Positions 19,895 through 32,446 of a stretch of 64,000 nucleotides of DNA are shown here, piece after piece. Every line of letters begins with the position of its first letter. Within the stretch, counting starts at the first letter, position 1. Made by a program: the position numbers and the translations under genes. The stretch lies in assembly GCA_023055425.1 (NCBI GenBank), contig JALGPY010000001.1, forward strand, positions 69,496,994 through 69,560,993. The letters run 5' to 3'. Under the pieces are notes generated by a model. The model was not told the origin of the DNA. It did no database searches and saw nothing but the letters and a program-made list of their open reading frames with translations. The DNA comes from Linanthus parryae. Its lineage: Eukaryota; Streptophyta; Magnoliopsida; Ericales; Polemoniaceae.

Positions 19895-20900
19895 CTAGAG
19901 CCAATCTGGCGCATCTCGTTTGCCTATAGATCTAGTGTGCCATTCATGCTTTCGTTGCGCAAGTGGATTTGTGAGCGGATATGAAAGATTGTCATCCGTT
20001 GGAATCTTGCACATCTTCACATCTCCTCTATCGATCATATCACAAATAAGATGGAATCTCCTAAGTACATGTTTTTTTTTCTGGTGTGATCTTGATTTCT
20101 TGGCTTGTGCGATCGCTCCAGAATTGTCACAGTACAACGTCATGGGATCCACGTTGCTAGGGAACACACCGAGCTCAGTGATAAACTTCTTTATCCAAAC
20201 TGCCTCTTTTGTTGCTTCTGCAGCAGCAATGTACTCAGCGATAGTTGTAGAATCAGCAACTATCTCTTGCTTGGAACTCTTCCAGCTCACAGCTCCTCCA
20301 TTCAGGCAGAACACATATCCCGACTGCGATCTGTAGTCATCCTTGTCGGTTTGGAAGCCTGCATCAGTGTAACCATTTACAATGAGCTCTTCCTCACCTC
20401 CAAATATCAAGAACGCATCCTTAGTTCTTCTCAAGTACTTTAGGATGTTCTTGACAACAATCCAGTGGCTCTCACCTGGATTAGACTGATATATGCTTAC
20501 CATACTCAATGCGTATGATACGTCTGGTCTAGTACACAACATGGCGTACATGATGGATCCTATGGCCGAATCATAGGGTATCCTAATCATGCGGTCCTTC
20601 TCAATCTCATTGGAAGGACAGTCAGTCTTCGATAGAGTGACTCCATGCGACATGGGCAAGAATCCTTTCTTCGAATCTTGCATGTTGAAACTTTTCAACT
20701 CCTTGTCAATATATGTATTTTGTCTTAGGCCGAGCACCTTTCTAGAACTATCCCTATAGATCTTGATACCAAGTATATAAGCTGCATCCCCTAAGTCCTT
20801 CATTGCGAAATACTTTCCTAGCCAATTTTTAAGAGATTGCAAATGTAGGAATGTCATTTCCAATGATTATTATGTCATCCACATACAAGACCAGAAACAT
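19895..20900 (-). pseudogene. Element W: RT end and RNase H
   Basis: The frame 20863-19895 (minus) reads through LGKYFAMKDLGDAAYILGI, a block rich in RPDVSYALSM, and RNase H signatures GYTDAGFQTDKDD, STTIAEYIAAAEATKEAVWI and LYCDNSGAIAQ. The catalytic YVDD of RT is intact in another frame just upstream (about 20868-20895), so a frameshift separates them. The product would copy element RNA and remove the RNA strand. Confidence 0.88.
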
Positions 20901-21454
20901 AAATAGAGCTCCCACTAAACTTCTTGTAAACACAGGGTCTCATCTTCGTTCTTGATGAAGTCAAACTCTTTGACTGCATCATCAAAACGTTGATTCCAAC
21001 TCCTAGAAGCTTGTTTCAATCCATAAATAGATCTTTGCAGTTTACAGACCTTATTGGCATTCTATGGATCCTCAAAACCCTCCGGTTGTGTTATATACAC
21101 ATCCTCAAGGAGGTTCCCATAAAGGAACGCTGTTTTGACATCCATTTGTCAAATCTCATAGTCATAGTAAGCTGCAATAGCAAGTAGGATTAAAATGGAT
21201 TTAGTCATGGAGAATGGCAAAAAGGTTTCATCATTGTCAATACCATGAATTAGTCTATAACCTTTAGCCACCAATCGCCCCTTGTAGGCAACTACCTTGC
21301 CATCCATGCCAGTTTTCTTCTTGAAGACCCACTTGCACCCTATGGGCCGAGCCCCTTTGGGTGGTTCCACGAAAGTCCATACTTTGTTGGTATACATGGA
21401 TTCCATTTCGGATCTCATGGCTTCTAGCCACTTCTTGGAGTCTGGGCCTCTCAT
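20900..21454 (-). pseudogene. Element W: reverse transcriptase N-terminal half
   Basis: The frame 21454-21149 (minus) gives WLEAMRSEMESM, ARPIGCKWVFKKK and KGRLVAKGY, the opening blocks of copia RT. Below 21149 the MDVKTAFL and YGLKQ blocks follow in shifted frames with stops. Confidence 0.85.
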
Positions 21455-21529
21455 GGCCTCTTAGTAGGTTGCAGGCTCATCATCCCATGAGTGGTATGTC
21501 ATCTTGCTCAGTCACGAGAAGTCCGTATC

Positions 21530-22560
21530 TCATCTCTCTGGCTCATGACGTACCCTTCCTGGCCTACGGAGTTCATGTGTTACCTGATCTGGTTCTTCCA
21601 CAAAAATTTTCGGTTCCTGTTCATTCTCCATCATCGGTTTAGTGGTTTGTGGTTCTTGAATTTCTTTAAGTTCTACAGTCCTCCCACTTGCTTCTTTAAA
21701 GACAAACTCTCTTTCTAGAAACATGCTGGTCCGAGCTACAAACACTTTGTTCTCGGTTGGATTGTAGAAATAATATCCTTTTGTTTCCTTAGGATATCCC
21801 ACAAATTTACACTTATCCTCTTTGGGTGCGAGCTTGTCTATTTGTAAATGCTTTACATAGACATCGTAACCCCAAATCTTCATAAATGACACTATGGGAC
21901 GCTTCTCAGTCAATATCTCATATGGTGTCTTCACGACTGATTTGGATGGAACACGATTAATGGTGAAAGTTGCAGTCAATAGAGCATGTCCCCAAAATGA
22001 TATTGGAAGATCCGTTTGACATATCATAGATCGCACCATATCTAATAGTGTGCGATTCCTCCGCTCGGACACGCCATTCCACTGTGACGTTCCAGGTGGA
22101 GTGAAATGGGATACTATCCCACACTCTCTAAGATATTCGTCAAACTCTTGGCTTCAGTATTCTCCTCCATGATCCGATCACAAAGTCTTAATACTTTTAC
22201 CAAGTTGCTTCTCTACTTCATCCTTGAATTCTTTAAAAATTCCAAGGATTCGGATTTGGCCTTCATAAGGTAAACAAATCCATATCTACTGAAGTCATCA
22301 GTGAACGTAATGAAGTAGGTGTAACCACCTCTGGCAGGCATGGGAAACGGCCCACAGACATCCGTATGTATGAGGGCAAGTAACTCACTAGTCCTCTCAC
22401 CTTTCTTCTTTGTCATTTTTCCCAATAAACAAGACTCGCAAGTCTCATATGATTCCAAATCAAATGAGTCTAGAAATCCATCCTTGTGGAGTCTAGATAT
22501 GCGTTTCTCGTTTACCCAAAAAAAAGACAGTTCCATAGATATGTACGATTTAAATAATTA
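21530..22560 (-). pseudogene. Element W: integrase
   Basis: The minus-strand frame 22536-22213 contains the HHCC region end (CESCLLGKMTKK) and the core start HTDVCGPFP with TFTDDFSRYG. After a frameshift, 22072-21530 gives the conserved core end (MSERRNRTLLDMVRSM) and C-terminal domain, running to a Pro/Glu-rich linker before RT. Stops and frameshifts make it inactive. Confidence 0.87.
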
Positions 22561-22813
22561 GTTTTAATCCTTTAAGTATTTATGTTATAGATGGAATTAT
22601 TTAGATCAAGGATATACAATCCATTAGACATATGCGCACTACAATAGTGCATACTATCAAAATAAATGGAGCAACATTTGGTCTTTATTGAAATAAGAAA
22701 CCCTTCTCGTCCGAACAAGAAACGGAAATAATGTTTCTTCTCATAGCAGGCACATAATAGTAATTTTCTAATTCTAAAATAAGTCCAGTAGGAAAAGATA
22801 GCTCATATACGCC
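22561..22813 (-). pseudogene. Element W: protease C-terminal part, resumed after the CACTA insertion
   Basis: On the minus strand immediately below the insertion, one frame reads YELSFPTGLILELENYYYVP and continues to NIISVSC, the usual end of a copia protease. The matching N-terminal part lies at 31884-32200. The two halves join at the GCC target site with one GCC removed. Confidence 0.75.
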
Positions 22814-22849
22814 CACTACATGAATTTTTGCTTAAAACGACGGGCAAAA

Positions 22850-23190
22850 ACTGTCGTTTTTGACTGAAAAACCGTCGTTGTTTAAAAATACGACGGACAA
22901 GAATACCGTCGTATCTAACGGCGTGGTTTAAACTCAAATGACAGGCACTTTCCCATCGTTTATATAGAAACGACGGTATTTGTCTACCCGTCGTATAAAT
23001 ATAATTATACGACGGTTTACCTTACCGTCGTTTGTTTAATACGACGGGTGATTTCTGACCGTCGTATTATAAAAAGGCGGTTCATTTATTTCTGTCGTAT
23101 TTTTTAATATAACGGTTAATATTCCCGTCGTATTATTTAAGGACGGTTACACTAAACCATCGTATTATTTAACAAAACGACGGTAACCTA
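22850..23190. repeat. CACTA left subterminal repeat array
   Basis: More than ten copies in both orientations of a motif close to ACGACGG(T/G) within about 340 bp, such as AAACGACGGTATTTGTCTAC. Subterminal arrays of this kind bind the small CACTA protein in other species. Confidence 0.8.
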
Positions 23191-24956
23191 TGCATGGTTA
23201 TTACTGTTCACTGTAGATTAACCGTCGTACATAAGAAATACAACACTGGGTTACAGCAGCCATTTACAAGCAACCAAAATTTCAGACAATCACCAATGTT
23301 GACACACCAACATATATATAGCCAAAAAGTTCCATTACTCCCTCAAAGTTGTACTCCTACATACCGAAAAACGACATAAAATTGTTGAATATGTCCAGCA
23401 AATTTTTCACTCTGCATAAAAAACAATATCGTCCCAAAAGGCGAACCAACTACAAAAATAAAGGAAGATGTCCCGGAGATGCAGTTAACTTAAATCTGGG
23501 AGTTGTTTGCTCGTCCTTCGACTCTTGCATTTCCAGTTTGCCCGTTTGGCTTTGTGCACTCTTTAAGCTGCAAAAATAAAGATCCGTCGTCACTGAACTT
23601 GCCAAAAAATCACGGGTAAAGCGTATTTTAATATACAAAATAGTATAAGCAAGCACAAACATGCTAATGTACCCATGTATAACCTTATCAAGCACAAAAT
23701 CAACATATATCACTGAAAGTTACACAAACCGCAAATAGTCCTAGCTCAATAGAATATCACTCGTAGCCCATGCATGTGGTCACAAGGTTCAACCCCGCTT
23801 AATAGAAAGCTATTTTAGGGTTCTTATATATGCTGTTTTATATATATGTCCAATGAAGGGAAAAAACTGCACAAACCAAATGTGTGCTGATCACATCATC
23901 GTGATTATGTCAAATAGATCTTCTTCATGTAACCGTATATATGAATTTCTCTTTGACCGATACCTGGACAGTTCAGTAAATACAAACACATCTACAGCAG
24001 AAGAACAACAGGCTCAAAGTGAACCCATCCCAACATCAAACGAAGTTAGAATTAGACACTCATGCTGTCATTAGTACTATCATAATAGTAAATAGTATAA
24101 TACAACTTCACTATGCCCTACACGAATATGTTAACCCACAACAAGACCAAATTCCTCTTCCCAGTGCACAGATAGAAAGCAGCAAGACATACAGAAGTTC
24201 CAACCAATGACCAGAAACTGCTAAACTCTTCAGTGCTTCTTGGTTGAAACAAAAAATCAGAAGTTCCAACCAAAAGTTCATAAGATATTGATTATTTCAT
24301 CTGTACAAATTCAAGCCATTCCTTTCATCTGACATCAAGCAAACTCGATTGGAGATCTCTGAATCAAAGATATTCTAAGTCCATTATAATTAAGAAGCTG
24401 TGATTATCTTCAAGTTAGTTGTCCCTTTGATTACTATCTGTATTGTGTACCCATATAATTTCTAAGCATTATTATATATGGTGGTGTCCTATGCTCTTTT
24501 TCCCCCCTCAGAAGTTACCAAGACTCATTTATTAGGCAGTACATTATTCACAAAGGACTTTTTACACTACCATTCATGTCAAAAAGATATGCTTGTTCCA
24601 ATAACAACAGCAACAAAAACTGGAATGCAAGATGGAGTGTATTCATAGGCCCTGAAGAAATGAATCAAGCCTCTGGATAGAAATACGCGTATGGGTATGG
24701 ATCGATATATATATGGGGACTGGCAGGAAAAAATGAGACCAAGTAAATCAAGCCTCTGGATAGACCTAAACATATGGGAATTGATCCATACTGGGGAAAA
24801 AATGACATGCCCAATCAAGTACTAGTCCAAACATCAATGAACATTGTAATAATAATGCATAAATACTGAATCAAACAAATGAACATTGTAATAATAATGC
24901 ATAAATTAATTCAGAATAAATAATCTCAACAAAGGTTATGTATAATAATGACTCAC
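23191..24956 (-). other. CACTA interior: 3' part of transposase transcript, poorly resolved
   Basis: Probably introns and small exons. One candidate minus-strand exon follows a TTTTTGCAG acceptor near 23570 and encodes a polar stretch without a recognised domain. Local duplications are present: a 37-bp unit with TGAACATTGTAATAATAATG at 24836-24906 and CAAGCCTCTGGATAGA at about 24667 and 24750. Confidence 0.4.
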
Positions 24957-27583
24957 TCTCGAAATTGGTCAATTGATTCAGTGTTTGTCAGAATATATCT
25001 ATGGGCTTGCTCGCGCTCAATTGGATCAAGGGTGAACCTTTCTTCTTTTCCATTGCCTCCATCAGTATATCTGGCAGGTCGATTAATTTTTGTCTCCACA
25101 TCATCATTCAAATACCTACTGCAAAAATTTAAACATTCTTCCGCAATATATCCTTCAGCAATAGATCCTTCAGGATAGTTCCGTTGTCTCACATACTTTT
25201 TAAGTGTAAGCAGATACCTGGTAAAAATATTATTTAACTCTATCATTAATAATGGTTAAATATACTAAAGTTACCTTGAAATCATGCTAACATGGCATAA
25301 GTTATTATCTAACCTCTCAATAGGATACATCCATCGATATAATACCATCCCGGCTATTCTTGCCTCCTCAGCCAAATGAATGGGTAAATGCATCATGACA
25401 TCAAAAAGTGATGGAGGGAAGATCTTTTCAAGACTGCATATGGTCAACTTGATGTGCTCTTCCATTTCATCAATGTCAAACTCAGTCAACACCTTCGAGC
25501 ATAGTTTCTTAAAGAAATTACATAGTTCGACTAACGTTTTGCCCACATTGCTAGGCAGTACCCTCCTTATCGCTATAGGTAACAACTCTTGCATCAACAC
25601 GTGGCAATCATGACTCGTTAATCCTTTAATAGTTCTCTCCTTCACTTTGACACATTTGGAAATATTTGAAGAATAGTTGTCAGGAACTTTAATACCCTTT
25701 AACACCGTACAAAATGTAACCTTTTCCTCATTGCTCATTGTAAATGACGCAGGGGGTAGCTTCGACTGACCATTACCACAAGGCTGTGGATTGAGTGGCT
25801 TACGGATACCCATGTCTTTGAGATCTTTGCGAGATTTAACGCCGTCCTTTGTTTTCTTAGCATCACCTAACAAAGTATGGATTATGCTCTCGCACACATT
25901 CTTCTCTATGTGCATCACATCAAGATTATGACGGATCAAATTATCCTTCCAATACGGTAATTCGAAAAATATGCTTTTCTTCTTCCAATTATAAGGCATA
26001 GCAGGAGAAACGCTAGAACTACCTTTTGAACTCTTTGAACTACTTTTTGACCTCTTTCCTTTTGATGGTTTAGTATGTTTCCCAGATTTATTCTGAATGT
26101 TCTCTACCTGCTTGAGAATTTCATCCCCTGATAATCTTGGCGGCTTTTCCCTGGTTTCCTGCTTATCATAAAAATTTCGCACATCTTTACGAAACTTGTG
26201 GTCAAGATCCAAGAAATGCCGGTGCCCGGCATAACAATACTTATGACTGAATTTCAGCCACCTTGAAGTTGTTTCTTTGTTGCATGGTGGACATGCGAAC
26301 TCACCTCTTGTGCTCCATCCTGAAAAATTAGCATATGCTGGAAAGTCATTGATTGTCCACATAAGAGTCGCATACAACTGAAACATTTCTTTACTATCTG
26401 CATCATACGTAGGTAGACCTTGAATCCATAAGTCTCTCAATTCCTCAATCAAAGGTTGCAAATACACATCGATGTCATTGCCAGGTGCATCAGGTCCATC
26501 AATCAAGATTGACAATATAAAGGATGATTGTTTCATGCATAACCAAGGCGGAAAATTATAAATAATTAACAAAACCGGCCACGTACTGTAAGGAATGCCA
26601 ATCGTCCTATAAGGGCTAAAACCATCAGACGCCAAACCAAATCTCACATTCCTGCGATCGTCTGCAAAATCCGGATGAAGCTCATCAAAAGTCTCCCAAG
26701 CCAAAGAATTGGCAGGGTGCCTTTGTATACCATCGCGATCTCGCTCTTCAGCATGCCACCTCATCAAAGCAACAGTTTTTGAAGACCTAAACAATCTTCT
26801 AAGCCTTGGTTTCAAAGGAAAGTAGCGCATTCTCTTTTGGGGAATTCGTTTGCTCTTGCTCTTTCCATCATCAGTTTGTTCAGCAGTTTCATGATATCTT
26901 GGTGTCTTGCAAACATCACAGCTCTCTAACCCTTCCTTCTCTTTCCAATATAACATGCAATTATTGGGACAGGCATCAATTTTCTTGTATGAAAATCCTA
27001 ATGAACTGAAAAACTTTTTTGCCTTGAAATAAGATTTGGGTAATGTCTCACCATCGGGGAAGGCTTCTTTCAACAACTCTAGCAATTTAGTAAAAGATAT
27101 GTCACTCCATCCATATAATACTTTCAAATGCAATAGTCGAACAAGAAATGATAGGGTTGTGAATTTACTACAACCAGTGTAAAAAGGTTTCTCTGCATCT
27201 TCTAAAAGCCTATAAAACTCCTTACTCTCTTCATCAGGACTATTGGAAGTAAGCCCTTCCTCTCCACCTATTGCATCATGTATCATATCAATCATTTCCT
27301 CGTCAACATTGTAATTCAGATTTTCATTCTCAGATGTTTTACTGCTATCAAATGACTCTCCATGGGTTACCCACACCACATAATCAGTGTCAAATCCATT
27401 GCAGATAATATGATCAAATACACTATCACGATCCAGATAATAGCGATTCAAACACTTCCTACAAGGACATTGTATCTCCAAACTTCCCCCATTGTTCGCA
27501 AAAGCGAAATCAAGGAATGCCAAACACCCTTTACAATATGCCAAACTGACTCGATCTTCCAAATTTATCCAGATCTTATCCAT
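24957..27583 (-). CDS. CACTA transposase (TNP2-type), exons 1 and 2
   Basis: Exon 1 runs from ATG at 27583 to 25314 and is uninterrupted (about 757 codons). Its order is an N-terminal transposase-associated zinc-binding module (CKGCL .. CPCRKC, residues about 18-45), a linker, the TNP2 catalytic region (from about residue 150, including CPNNCMLYW, CDVCKTPRY, DGPDAPGNDIDVYLQP), and the start of DUF4218. A GTTAGA donor at 25313 and CCAG acceptor at 25218 remove a 96-bp intron and keep frame (..PIER-Y..). Exon 2 (25217-24957) continues DUF4218 with GSIAEGYIAEECLNFCSRYL and ends at a GTGAGT donor. Later exons were not found. The protein would bind element ends and catalyse excision. This is the best preserved long coding region in the window. 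Confidence 0.9.
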
Positions 27584-27699
27584 GCTAAGAAAAGAAGCTA
27601 CTTACAAATATGCTGCATGAATATAGATGTAAATTAGAAAACAAAATGAATGAAGCCCTATTCTCCAAATTAAATGAATGTAGATTGAATAAAAAAAGG

Positions 27700-30345
27700 T
27701 AACATAATATTCATAAAATCTTGGTTAACAGAATTGGACCTTTCCTCGGAGAAGTGGGGGCCCTCTTTCAGAGAAGTTTTATTAAAGGGCAATGTACCAC
27801 GAATAGTATCCTTATCACTCAAGAGATTTCACATATTAGGCCTATAAGCCTCGTTTTTAAAGTTGTCCAAATTTGATTCATAAAACTCCAGCTAATCATA
27901 TATACGCTTTTTTTGATGGTCAATTTTGAAGATCCCCTCTGCCCACTCCTCTCTGTACTTGGTACAAAGAATCTCTCAATATTGGTTCACCAAAGAGTTT
28001 GTGATGGTACTTGGGTGGGTTTGAAAGCTTTTAGTAATGGTCTTAAGTTTTCGCATTTATTTCTTGCTGACGATCTGATGCTCTTCTCTCAAGCTTACTA
28101 GTTGCGCAAGAGTCATAAATGAAAGTTTTTTTGCGATATCTCTGGTCAGTGTATAAACTTTCAGAAAAAAAATTGTTTATTTCACCTAATATTCCTTTGA
28201 ATATAGCTGCAATTTTGAGTGGATAGATATTCCTCTCTCAGATAATTTAAGTATGTATCTCGGTATCCCTCGCATGTAAAAAGTCTTAAAAAATAGGATC
28301 TCAAGCCTATTATCGAGAAAATGCATGCTAGACTGCAATTATAATGGACAAGGTGTCGAAGATCAGGAATGAAAAATGGGCCAAAGAGAAGTGCAGAAGT
28401 ATCCAGGTGATTGTCAAAGAGGTAGAGATGGCTTATGTTGAATTTAGCTACAGTAACTGCACTGAAAAAGCTTTAGTTCACAAAGAAGAAGATGAGGCTC
28501 AGGTAGGATGGGCACCTCATAGTCCAGGTACTATAAAATTCAATTGTGATGCGAGTTTTACAAACCTAGTTATCTGCTATGGCACTGTGGCCAGAAATTA
28601 CAAGGGTGAAATCATGGTAGCTGAAACTACCACTGAAGGAGAAATGTTGATTGAAGAAGGTGAGTTCAATGCAGTGGAAATGGCAATTCAGAGAGCTTAT
28701 GAGATCTCAGACCTAAATGATTTGGTGATCATTGCTTCTGATGCAAAAATGGTGGTCCAAGCTTTTCAAAATCACAAATTAGCTCACTGGAAATGGAGAA
28801 ACCGCCTAGAGAGCTTGTTTCTTATACCAAATATTCAGGATAAGTTTTCTATAGTGTTTGAATCTAGAAGTAGAAATAGATTACCTCATGAGTTAGCTAA
28901 GTGGGGGAGAGTTTCTAAGTTTAGCGGTAGATTGGATCTGTCTTGTCTACCTGATGCAAATTTGAAACCCTAAACTTTTGATTGCGCTTATGTAAACAGT
29001 GTGGTTCTTAATATAAGCCCAATTTATCAAAAAAAAAAAGTGAATACCCTATCCTTTGCTGGAACGGTAACTTTGATCAATTCTGCTTTTAACTCTAATC
29101 CTGCTTATGTGATGCGAAGGTTGGCCTTACCTATTGCAGCTTGTGAGGATATATAAAAAATAAAAAAGAATTTTCTGCGATGCTCAACTGAGACTCGTAA
29201 GAGAGTTCATTTTTTGAATTGGAACAAGTTTGTAAACCGAAATCTAAAGGAGGTCTTGGAAAAAGGAGAGAAAGACCGCCAATCTGGCTCTCCTAACAAA
29301 GAATTCCTGGAGATTGCTCAACAAAGACTTTGAGTGGGTCAAAATGCTCAGTGATAAATACTTGAACAACTGTAGTCTCAAAAACTAGAAAAGATGTGGC
29401 AGAGCTTTTGTCAGTTGGGGAAGCCTTACAAAAACCAGACCATTACTTGAGATAAGGAGACAATTGTAGGTGATGGTACAAAAATTAACTTTTGGAAAGA
29501 TAAATGGTGCTCTGACAGACCTCTCATGGAGGATGATATTGCTTCCCCCATTGACACCAATTCACTCGTTAGGGATTTCATCACCCAAAAGAGGACTCAG
29601 GATTGTCTCTTCGGCAAATTACTGATTTCACATGACATTAATAAAATTAAAGTTACTACTACTTCTAGAAGGGAAAAATAAAGACAATATTAGCTGGACC
29701 AATTCTAACTCAGGAAGGTTACCGGCTAAAATTGCCTATAATTGATCAGAGTAATCGTGAATCAGACAAACTGTGATCTGAGTTGGACATGGAAAATTCC
29801 TGTTCCTCAACGGATAAGGACTCTTATTTTCTTAGCAGGTCAAGAAAGAATTCTTATTAACAAGCTAAGGTTCAATAGAAATATGACTAGCTCTCCGCAT
29901 TGTGAAAAATTTAATGATCTTTGTGAGGACACTATCCATATTCTTCATACTTGTACAACTGGCTATCAGGTATGGAGCAGTATTTTTGGAAGCATGACAG
30001 CGCAATCTCGGTCAATATCCCTCCTTATCATAACATCGATCATGCCACTGTTTTTGCAGCAGGTATTTGGTAATTGTGGAGAGAAAGAAATGAAATCGTT
30101 TTTAATAGTGGTTGTAACGGGATGGACAAAATTTTTAATACTTGCTTCTCAAAACCAATTACCATAACATCAATTAACACCACAAAGTTAGATATTTCTA
30201 GAATTATCAGTGTAATCTTTGACTAGAATCTGTTGATAAGTAATCTTTCTTGATGTAATCCGTTGCAGACTCCTAAACCTGCAGTTACTGTATTAAATTG
30301 GACAGTTTGAGATTTCTGTTTTTGTTTCTTTTTAGAAAAAAATTA
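27700..30345 (+). mobile_element. LINE (L1-type) relic, 5'-truncated, inside the CACTA element
   Basis: Plus-strand decayed ORF2 pieces appear in order: RT start with QCTTNSILITQEI (about 27790), catalytic FLADDLMLF (near 28068), then, after an interruption at 28341-29039, NTLSFAGTVTLINSAFNS of the RT thumb (about 29043), VGDGTKINFWKDKWCSD (29470), and a zf-RVT-like domain at 29742-30167 (WKIPVPQRIRT .. CEDTIHIL). It ends in a weak A-rich tail near 30340. Many stops. Non-LTR retrotransposons insert by target-primed reverse transcription; target duplications could not be defined. Confidence 0.8.
28341..29039 (+). mobile_element. Second LINE 3' fragment with RNase H and poly(A), inserted in the first LINE
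   Basis: A 210-codon open frame (28344-28973) encodes a plant-LINE RNase H domain: IKFNCDASF (first Asp), EGEFNAVEMAIQRA (Glu), IIASDAKMVVQAF (Asp), ending LPHELAKWG. It is followed by a 3' UTR and an A11 tail at about 29029-29039. It separates RT motifs of the host LINE that are normally adjacent. RNase H normally comes after zf-RVT, which here lies downstream, so this is a separate insertion. The frame is intact over its whole length. Confidence 0.75.
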
Positions 30346-31690
30346 CCTTACCAATTACCTAACAGTTTTTAGGAGTATGAAATATGTTTTATATATAGTT
30401 ATAAATAACAAAGTAAAATAATTGTACCAAAACTCTTCCTATTAAAGCAGAGTATTTCCTAACCTAGACTCCAGAACAAAGATACAGAGTATTTCCTAAC
30501 CTAGACTCCAGAACAAGGCGACCTGAAACCAAAACCTAAATCCTTTATAGCTCTAACACTTATCCCAATATGACAGTAATACCGAGTCTGCCAATTCAAA
30601 TTCATCCCAGTTTCACCAGTGCCCCGACAAAATATACCATACATGTATTGATATTAACCAAATCAAACACAATAAGAACATGTTATGTAGTTGATAAACA
30701 ACGTCCTACAAGAACATAATTACTACAACAAAGCCTCACGCTTAACAAACCAGGCTTGTGGCATGAATAACCCTAAGTTATTATTGACTGATACAACCAG
30801 TTATCTATTTCTTTCACAACCCATGCTCTGTCTGTAATTGGCAAAACATCTTCCTGTTAAATAGAACGATTTTCTTCAGTCCAGAAAGAAGATTTAAGGT
30901 AATTTCTGAAGAGGGCATGCATTGTCAGGTACCAAATAGGTATGAAACATTAAGAACAAAGTGAAATCAGGCAAGTTTACTAAGAGTGGACAACAATATC
31001 GTACTAGGGTAAGGGTTCTGATATGTAAACAACTACCAAATAACACAAAATTCAGCAAAACATTCAATCATCTCCCCCCAGAATGGGGATCAATAGCTCA
31101 AATTACCACAATTGAATGATATCATAGTGCAGGTAAAAATAAACGAATACCATACAAATAAGTATAATCACCCATCATCACGCATCAGATGAGAAAAATA
31201 CCTGCGTTTTATGATCGACTATCCAATTGATGCAGAGTCGGAGTTTCAGATCGCAGAAGAGACACTCCTAGTACACGTACAGTACGTATCCAGAACTCTT
31301 TAGCCATACCTAGCTACATCAATAATCAGTGGCAGTGAGTAAGATTTCCCCAAATCAGAGGCCAGAACACACAGGAGATAAGAGACGATGAAACACACAG
31401 GAGATAAGAGATAAGAGACGACGAATAGACTTAACGGCTTCTGATCAGATGAGAAGAATGGTACTGGTGAGAGAAGGGCGGAGGAGTCTCAACCGTCGGG
31501 GAGAAAGAGAAGATGAAGACACCGATCGATCGATCGCCTGTGCGTCTCTCAGATTGCTTGCTTCAAGAGACGTGACCTAGGGCAAGTGGGTTGGGATTAG
31601 TGGGTGGGTATGAATTAAAGGTGGATTTAATCCGCAAAACTTTTTTTAAGGATTGGGGCGGGAGTGGCGAAAATTTTTGGAGGGTAAATT
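30346..31690 (-). promoter_or_regulatory. CACTA 5' region upstream of the transposase gene
   Basis: Non-coding on both strands. It contains a direct duplication of about 36 bp (GAGTATTTCCTAACCTAGAC at 30452 and 30488), duplicated ACACAGGAGATAAGAGA near 31370, and a GATCGATCGATCG tract near 31524. Presumably promoter and 5' UTR for the minus-strand transposase. Confidence 0.45.
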
Positions 31691-31883
31691 TGTCCGTCGT
31701 TCTATTCGTAATAAACGACGGTTAAAAGATTAACCGTGGTTAAATGAATTAAAATACAACGGTATGTTAATAAACCGTTGTATAATTTTAAATACTACGG
31801 GAAACTACTTACCGCCGTATATAAACTTATATACGACACTCATTTATTTCTTACCGTCGTTTTTAGCCATATTTCCTGTAGTG
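31691..31883. repeat. CACTA right terminus with subterminal repeats
   Basis: CCGTCGT, AACGACGG and related motifs recur about eight times before the terminal ..CCTGTAGTG. Fewer copies than on the left side. Confidence 0.75.
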
Positions 31884-32446
31884 GCCTATAGCTAATGCAT
31901 CAACTCTTGCTCCATTTCCGACGCGCAAATCTATCTCCCCTTTAGCCAATCTCTTACTTCTTTTCAAATCTTGCACATTTCGACAAATGTGAGATCCACA
32001 TACAGTATCCAATACCCAAGATGAAGAAATAGAGAGATTGACGTCTATAACAAAAATACCGGGTGGTGGTGGAATCACTATTCCAAGCTTTTTATCCTCC
32101 AGATACTTGGGGAAATTCCTCCTCAAGTGACCCGACTGGCTAAAGCAGTGACAATCACCTTTAGCCACGCCCCCACTAGGCTTCAGGGCTTCCTTGGACT
32201 TTGCAACTTTCTTGCGCTTTCCTTTAGAAGTAGAGGTAACTCCCTTGCCCTTCTTCTTATTCACCACCATTATGGCCCTTGCCTTTATTTATGCTTTGTT
32301 CAGCTGTCCTTAGCATGTTTAGCAAGTACGACAGAGCTTTACTGATTTCATTCAAGTTATAGTTCATAATGAACTGGTTATAACTGTCAGGCAACGATTT
32401 CAAGACAAGATCAGTTGCCAACTCTTGGCTGAGTGGGAAACCCAGC
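31884..32446 (-). pseudogene. Element W: gag C-terminal part, zinc knuckle and protease start (copy 1)
   Basis: The minus-strand frame 32469-32257 encodes GFPLSQELATDLVLKSLPDS, the usual C-terminal gag block. The next frame (32270-31884) gives a basic region, a degenerate zinc knuckle (CHCFSQSGHLRRNF, two Cys positions now Phe) and the protease active site DTVCGSHIC. It is interrupted at 31884 by the CACTA element. Confidence 0.8.

Larger units (their letters stand above)
22814..31883 (-). mobile_element. CACTA (En/Spm) DNA transposon, 9.07 kb
   Basis: The left end is CACTACATGAATTTTTGCTT and the right end, reversed, CACTACAGGAAATATGGCTA; both continue into ..AAAACGACGG. The flanks are the exact 3-bp duplication GCC (22811-22813, 31884-31886). 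Multiple ACGACGG / CCGTCGT subterminal repeats (about 22850-23190 and 31690-31862) are likely transposase binding sites. A TNP2-type transposase lies on the minus strand. A LINE is inserted in its 5' region. Confidence 0.93.

Noticed and set aside
28344..28973. Independent host RNase H gene
   Set aside because: Motif content and the following A tail match a plant LINE 3' end.
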